From positions 2,627,341-2,643,891 of the forward strand of contig CP070672.1 of assembly GCA_020351895.1 (NCBI GenBank): DNA of 16,551 nucleotides. Direction: 5' to 3'. The position numbers were made by a program, and so were the translations under genes. Source of the stretch: Thermoplasmata archaeon (lineage in GTDB: Archaea > Thermoplasmatota > Thermoplasmata > GCA-020350865). This document shows, piece by piece, positions 13,689 to 16,551 of the stretch (positions within the stretch are counted from its first letter, which is position 1; every line of letters begins with the position of its first letter). The notes under the pieces are model-generated. The model was not told the DNA's origin, did not search any database, and worked only from the letters and a program-made list of their open reading frames with translations.

Positions 13689-13886
13689 GTTGGGTAACCA
13701 TCCCTATCATATACATTTGTATAAGCGGACACATATTATTTATACTTTTAGGTTTATTTGTTGCCATTTTATATAATCAGGTTTCCGCATCCAAAGTTTC
13801 AAGTTTTACAAATTCGACTTTCATAATCATGCTTTACATAACAATCTTTTTAAATTTGTAATTCATACACCTCTCGACGTGATACC
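13689..13886. promoter_or_regulatory. Divergent promoter region with palindrome
   Basis: A perfect 14-bp palindrome, TATACATTTGTATA (13710-13723), overlaps the TATA-like box of the regulator gene read on the minus strand (CTTATACAA). This is a good place for autorepression. On the plus strand a T/A-rich box near 13848-13857 lies about 30 bases before the ATG at 13887. No gene is seen between them. Confidence 0.45.
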
Positions 13887-14480
13887 ATGGCAGAAGACTG
13901 GTTTGCAGCTCTCGATAAGGAACTGGAAAAAAGAACTGAGGAAATCCTCATGGATGTTGATGAGCAGAACGCACAAAAAGAGGATATAAACAAGACTTTG
14001 ATTGAGGATTTCTGGAAGATTTGGATTCGATTCAACAAGGAGGGTGTGCATTTCACAATGGAGCCTTCCCACAGCGCCTTTGCTCAATTCGAAGATTTCC
14101 CTGAGCCATGGGCGTTCAAACCAAATTTCAATTTCGCCAGTGTCAATACAGTTCAACTGATAGACAGAACACAGGATCAGGGCAGGGTAGGGGATTCCTT
14201 GAAAGCCTGGTATTACAATACAGCCAAAGCCACTCATCTTAGGTTGGTATTCGAATACTGTGAAGGAGAGCACTATTATAAGTACTCGGGATGGAAAAGA
14301 ATTTTCACTCAGAGAGTTCTTTACGATGCAACGCTGAATTCACTATCATTCGAGAAAATGCATAAGACAATGGCTGATATTGTCAAGGTTTGGTATGAAT
14401 CCCATATCAGGCGGAACAGGGAAAACCTGATAAAGCATCTTAAGGACAACTATGAGAAGGGTGAAACATTCACCCAGTAA
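13887..14480 (+). CDS. Uncharacterised 197-residue Trp-rich protein
   Basis: I do not recognise this protein. It is soluble, with no signal peptide or membrane helix. An N-terminal helical, charged region (1-45) leads into a mixed domain with seven tryptophans overall, aromatic clusters such as 'DFWKIWIRF' and 'EGEHYYKYSGWKRIF', and a long basic C-terminal helix ('HIRRNRENLIKHLKDNYEKG'). The few cysteines and lack of metal motifs argue against a zinc or iron-sulfur protein. The ATG follows GTGAT closely, and a TATA-like box lies about 30 bases upstream. It is divergent from the regulator gene and convergent with the queH-like gene, so it appears to be a single-gene unit. Confidence 0.8.
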   Translation: MAEDWFAALDKELEKRTEEILMDVDEQNAQKEDINKTLIEDFWKIWIRFNKEGVHFTMEPSHSAFAQFEDFPEPWAFKPNFNFASVNTVQLIDRTQDQGRVGDSLKAWYYNTAKATHLRLVFEYCEGEHYYKYSGWKRIFTQRVLYDATLNSLSFEKMHKTMADIVKVWYESHIRRNRENLIKHLKDNYEKGETFTQ

Positions 14481-14554
14481 GCGATAATTTGGCTTTGATG
14501 CTCAATTGCTCAGATAAAAGTTCCTTTTTAGACTTCCAAATTCAATGAGCATGT

Positions 14555-15094
14555 TTATTTACCTTTATACCTTTCCAGCTCACTGAAGATGCATCCGCAA
14601 TATTTTTGCCTGTACAGTTCTAGGTCGTTTGATAGATTGATGGATTCCTTCCAACCAGATCGAAAATCCTCATAATGGAATTTTATTTGGTATTTTTTTG
14701 CGAGATCCTCACCAATTTTTTTAATCAAATCATGAGGTTGATATTTAGACTCCAAAAGGGTGGTTGTGAAGGCATCGAAACCTTTTTCTTTGGCAGTTTT
14801 TGCCGATTCATCCATTCTCTTTCCTATACAGAACTCGCATCGATTTTTTCCATTGTTTATGATTTGTAGTTGTCCCTCCAAGAACTCTTTTAGCGGATAT
14901 TCGTCCTTGTATATGATCTTAACAGGTTTTAAAGAGGAATATCGCTGCAATGAATGAAGTCTGGCCCTGTATTCTGTGAAGGGATGTATATTTGGATTGT
15001 AGAAAAAGCCAACTACCTCATGACCCTCTTCGATTAGGCGTTTATGGGGGTATGTGAAACAGGGAGCACAGCACACATGTACAAGGATTTTCAA
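14555..15094 (-). CDS. queH: QueH-type epoxyqueuosine reductase (DUF208 family)
   Basis: QueH reduces epoxyqueuosine to queuosine in tRNA in bacteria, using an iron-sulfur cluster. Counted from TTG 15094, the family cysteine motifs are complete: VCCAPC (C8, C9, C12), CEFC (C86, C89) and YCGC (C166, C168). 'FYNPNIHPFTEY' and 'TTTLLESKYQ' are also typical. I prefer TTG 15094 because AAGGTGG lies 8 nt upstream and the product then begins MKILVHVCCAPC like family members. GTG at 15106 is the longer alternative and adds 4 residues. The gene stands alone, convergent with the Trp-rich protein gene. Because archaea normally make archaeosine rather than queuosine, the physiological substrate here is open. 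Confidence 0.88.
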   Translation of the reverse strand: MKILVHVCCAPCFTYPHKRLIEEGHEVVGFFYNPNIHPFTEYRARLHSLQRYSSLKPVKIIYKDEYPLKEFLEGQLQIINNGKNRCEFCIGKRMDESAKTAKEKGFDAFTTTLLESKYQPHDLIKKIGEDLAKKYQIKFHYEDFRSGWKESINLSNDLELYRQKYCGCIFSELERYKGK

Positions 15095-15106
15095 TTGTAT
15101 GACCAC

Positions 15107-15401
15107 CTTCCGGTTCTAATTTTTGCATTATCATTTCTATGTTTATAGAGTTTATGATTGAAGGGTAATTGCTTCACATCCCCTTCAAAATACGAATAAT
15201 CATCACGTATTACAGCATAAGATTACAAATAGGGATCGACCGTATCTAGCTTGGGATTCTCACGTACTTTCACTTTTCAGTCTTTGCTTGTAAAAAACTA
15301 TTTGTAGGCGAATTCTGGTTAGGGAACAGTTCAAGCTAAGAGGTAGGATTTAGAGGTAAGAATTCAAACATAGCTTGGATTGTATCTATGGGGTGTATAA
15401 C
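15107..15401. promoter_or_regulatory. Divergent intergenic region before glyA and queH
   Basis: No gene is visible here. A perfect 8-bp inverted repeat, TTGAAGGG (15158-15165) and CCCTTCAA (15181-15188), encloses a 15-nt loop. Short near-copies of TAGCTTGGATT lie at about 15247 and 15371. GGGGTG (15390-15395) is the ribosome binding site for the ATG at 15402, with 6 nt of spacing. I could not identify a confident TATA box for either gene. Confidence 0.35.
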
Positions 15402-16551
15402 ATGAGCAAAATAAAAGAACCCACGAACTACTTCTTTAGTGAATCACTATCAGAAGTCGATCCTGAGGCAAAAAATCTGATAAACCTCGAAGAGGAGAGG
15501 CAGGCAAGGAAGATCATGCTGATTGCATCGGAGAGCATCTGCCCAAAACCTGTAAAGGAAGCCCTGGCCTCGGTTTTTACCAACCTTTATGCCGAGGGAT
15601 ATCCGCATATGAGGTATATCAGGGACGAAAGAGACGAGCTTCTGGATTTTGAAAGACAGCTTACGTTTCACAGGAGGTACTCGGACAGGCGTTATTACAA
15701 GGGTGTTGATTATGTCAATTTCATAGAAGCCCTGGCCCAAAAAAGATGTGCAGAGCTTTTTACATCTGAGGATGTTCCTGCTGAAAGGATATTTGTTAAT
15801 GTTCAACCACTGTCAGGTGCAGCGGCAAACAATGCCATATACGAAGCTTTTTTGGAGCCAGGGGATACGGTCATGGGTATGGCCTTGGACTGTGGAGGCC
15901 ATCTCACCCACGGAAGCGAGGCAAACCGCTCAGGCAAGTTCTACAATATCGTATCATATGGGGTGGATCCAGAAAAGGGAAGGCTGAATTACGAGGAAAT
16001 AAGAAAATTCGCTAGAGAGTATCAACCGAAGATGATCATAGCAGGTTACTCTGCCTATCCATGGGACATTGATTGGAACAAGCTCAGAGAGATTGCAGAT
16101 GAAATCAAAGGAGGCTGCATACTTCATGCCGACATCTCTCATACCGCTGGTCTGGCAGTTGGGGGTGTGTTCTCAAACCCAGTTGGAATAGCAGATGTTA
16201 CCATGTTCACAACCCATAAAACAATGTGTGGACCCAGAGGAGCCGTGATCATTACAACTGATGAGGAAAAGTCAAGGACCATTGAAACCGCGGTATTTCC
16301 AGGTGAGCAGGGGGGACCCCATATCTGCAACATCGCTGCAAAGGCTGTGTGCTTCAAAATTGCTCAGACCAACGAATTTAAGAACCTTCAAAAGAAGATT
16401 ATAGAAAACGCAAAGCATCTTGCCAAGGCACTGGAAGATACAGGACTGAAACTCGCCTACGGCGGCACGAACTCGCACATGGTTCTAATCGATCTTAAGG
16501 GAATAGCCACAAAAACCGGTTTTCGGATGAGCGGGGAAACAGTTTCCCGGA
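15402..16551 (+). CDS. glyA: Serine hydroxymethyltransferase, 3' end cut by window
   Basis: This PLP enzyme interconverts serine and glycine with transfer of a one-carbon unit to a folate or pterin carrier. The 383 visible residues contain 'LIASESICPKPV', 'NVQPLSGAAANNAIY', 'GGHLTHGS', 'HADISHTAGL' and the PLP-binding 'TTHKTMCGPRGA' with Lys273, then 'FPGEQGGPH'. Compared with typical bacterial enzymes there is an extra segment of about 26 residues (about 72-97) between 'EGYPHMRY' and 'RYYKGVDYV', and extra residues after 'VLIDLKG' near the visible end. This points to a variant subfamily. ATG 15402 has a good ribosome binding site (GGGGTG). The gene is intact up to the window edge, so the truncation is only by the window. 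Confidence 0.95.
   Translation, partial: MSKIKEPTNYFFSESLSEVDPEAKNLINLEEERQARKIMLIASESICPKPVKEALASVFTNLYAEGYPHMRYIRDERDELLDFERQLTFHRRYSDRRYYKGVDYVNFIEALAQKRCAELFTSEDVPAERIFVNVQPLSGAAANNAIYEAFLEPGDTVMGMALDCGGHLTHGSEANRSGKFYNIVSYGVDPEKGRLNYEEIRKFAREYQPKMIIAGYSAYPWDIDWNKLREIADEIKGGCILHADISHTAGLAVGGVFSNPVGIADVTMFTTHKTMCGPRGAVIITTDEEKSRTIETAVFPGEQGGPHICNIAAKAVCFKIAQTNEFKNLQKKIIENAKHLAKALEDTGLKLAYGGTNSHMVLIDLKGIATKTGFRMSGETVSR

Overview
The window looks archaeal and is most likely from the Thermoplasmata/Thermoplasmatota side of the Euryarchaeota. Supporting signs are A/T-rich TATA boxes, GGAGG/GGTGA-type ribosome binding sites, a tRNA with a canonical-position intron and no encoded CCA, a PEF-CTERM-like archaeal surface-sorting tail, and giant multidomain proteins with zinc ribbons. 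Lineage is an inference, because no marker gene is present. The DNA is moderately AT-rich.

Layout. (1) 112-4731 (+) encodes a soluble, almost wholly helical protein of about 1,540 residues, built from about 21 copies of a ~65-residue repeat and ending in a beta-sandwich-like domain and a C4HC3 zinc finger. (2) 4735-9687 (-) is convergent with it at a 3-bp gap and encodes a ~1,650-residue membrane protein. Its N-terminal part (TPR-like helices, three zinc ribbons, a long [LIV]TNG tetrapeptide tract) should be cytoplasmic. After one membrane helix come two DOMON/CBM9-like domains, further beta domains, a lamin-tail-like domain and a PEF-CTERM-like tail. (3) 9688-10366 has no protein gene. It carries an intron-containing tRNA-Gly(UCC), a diverged duplicate of that tRNA's 3' end, and promoters. 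(4) 10367-13161 (+) is an ABC importer operon of the nitrate/sulfonate/taurine class: lipoprotein substrate-binding protein, permease, ATPase. (5) 13164-13688 (-) is an XRE-type regulator, convergent with the operon. (6) 13887-14480 (+) is an unrecognised Trp-rich protein. (7) 14555-15094 (-) is a QueH-type epoxyqueuosine reductase. (8) 15402 to the window end (+) is a serine hydroxymethyltransferase with an unusual insertion, cut by the window edge.

The most striking observation is that the substrate-binding protein of the ABC operon is circularly permuted. Behind its lipoprotein signal peptide comes the C-terminal half of a NrtA/SsuA-type binding protein, then a Pro/Ser linker, then the N-terminal half. 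The new termini fall exactly where the two halves normally join. The second notable theme is the convergent pair of giant repeat proteins, one apparently cytoplasmic and one spanning the membrane, both carrying zinc-binding modules and helical repeats. They may form part of an undescribed envelope or scaffold system, but nothing in the sequence proves that they interact.
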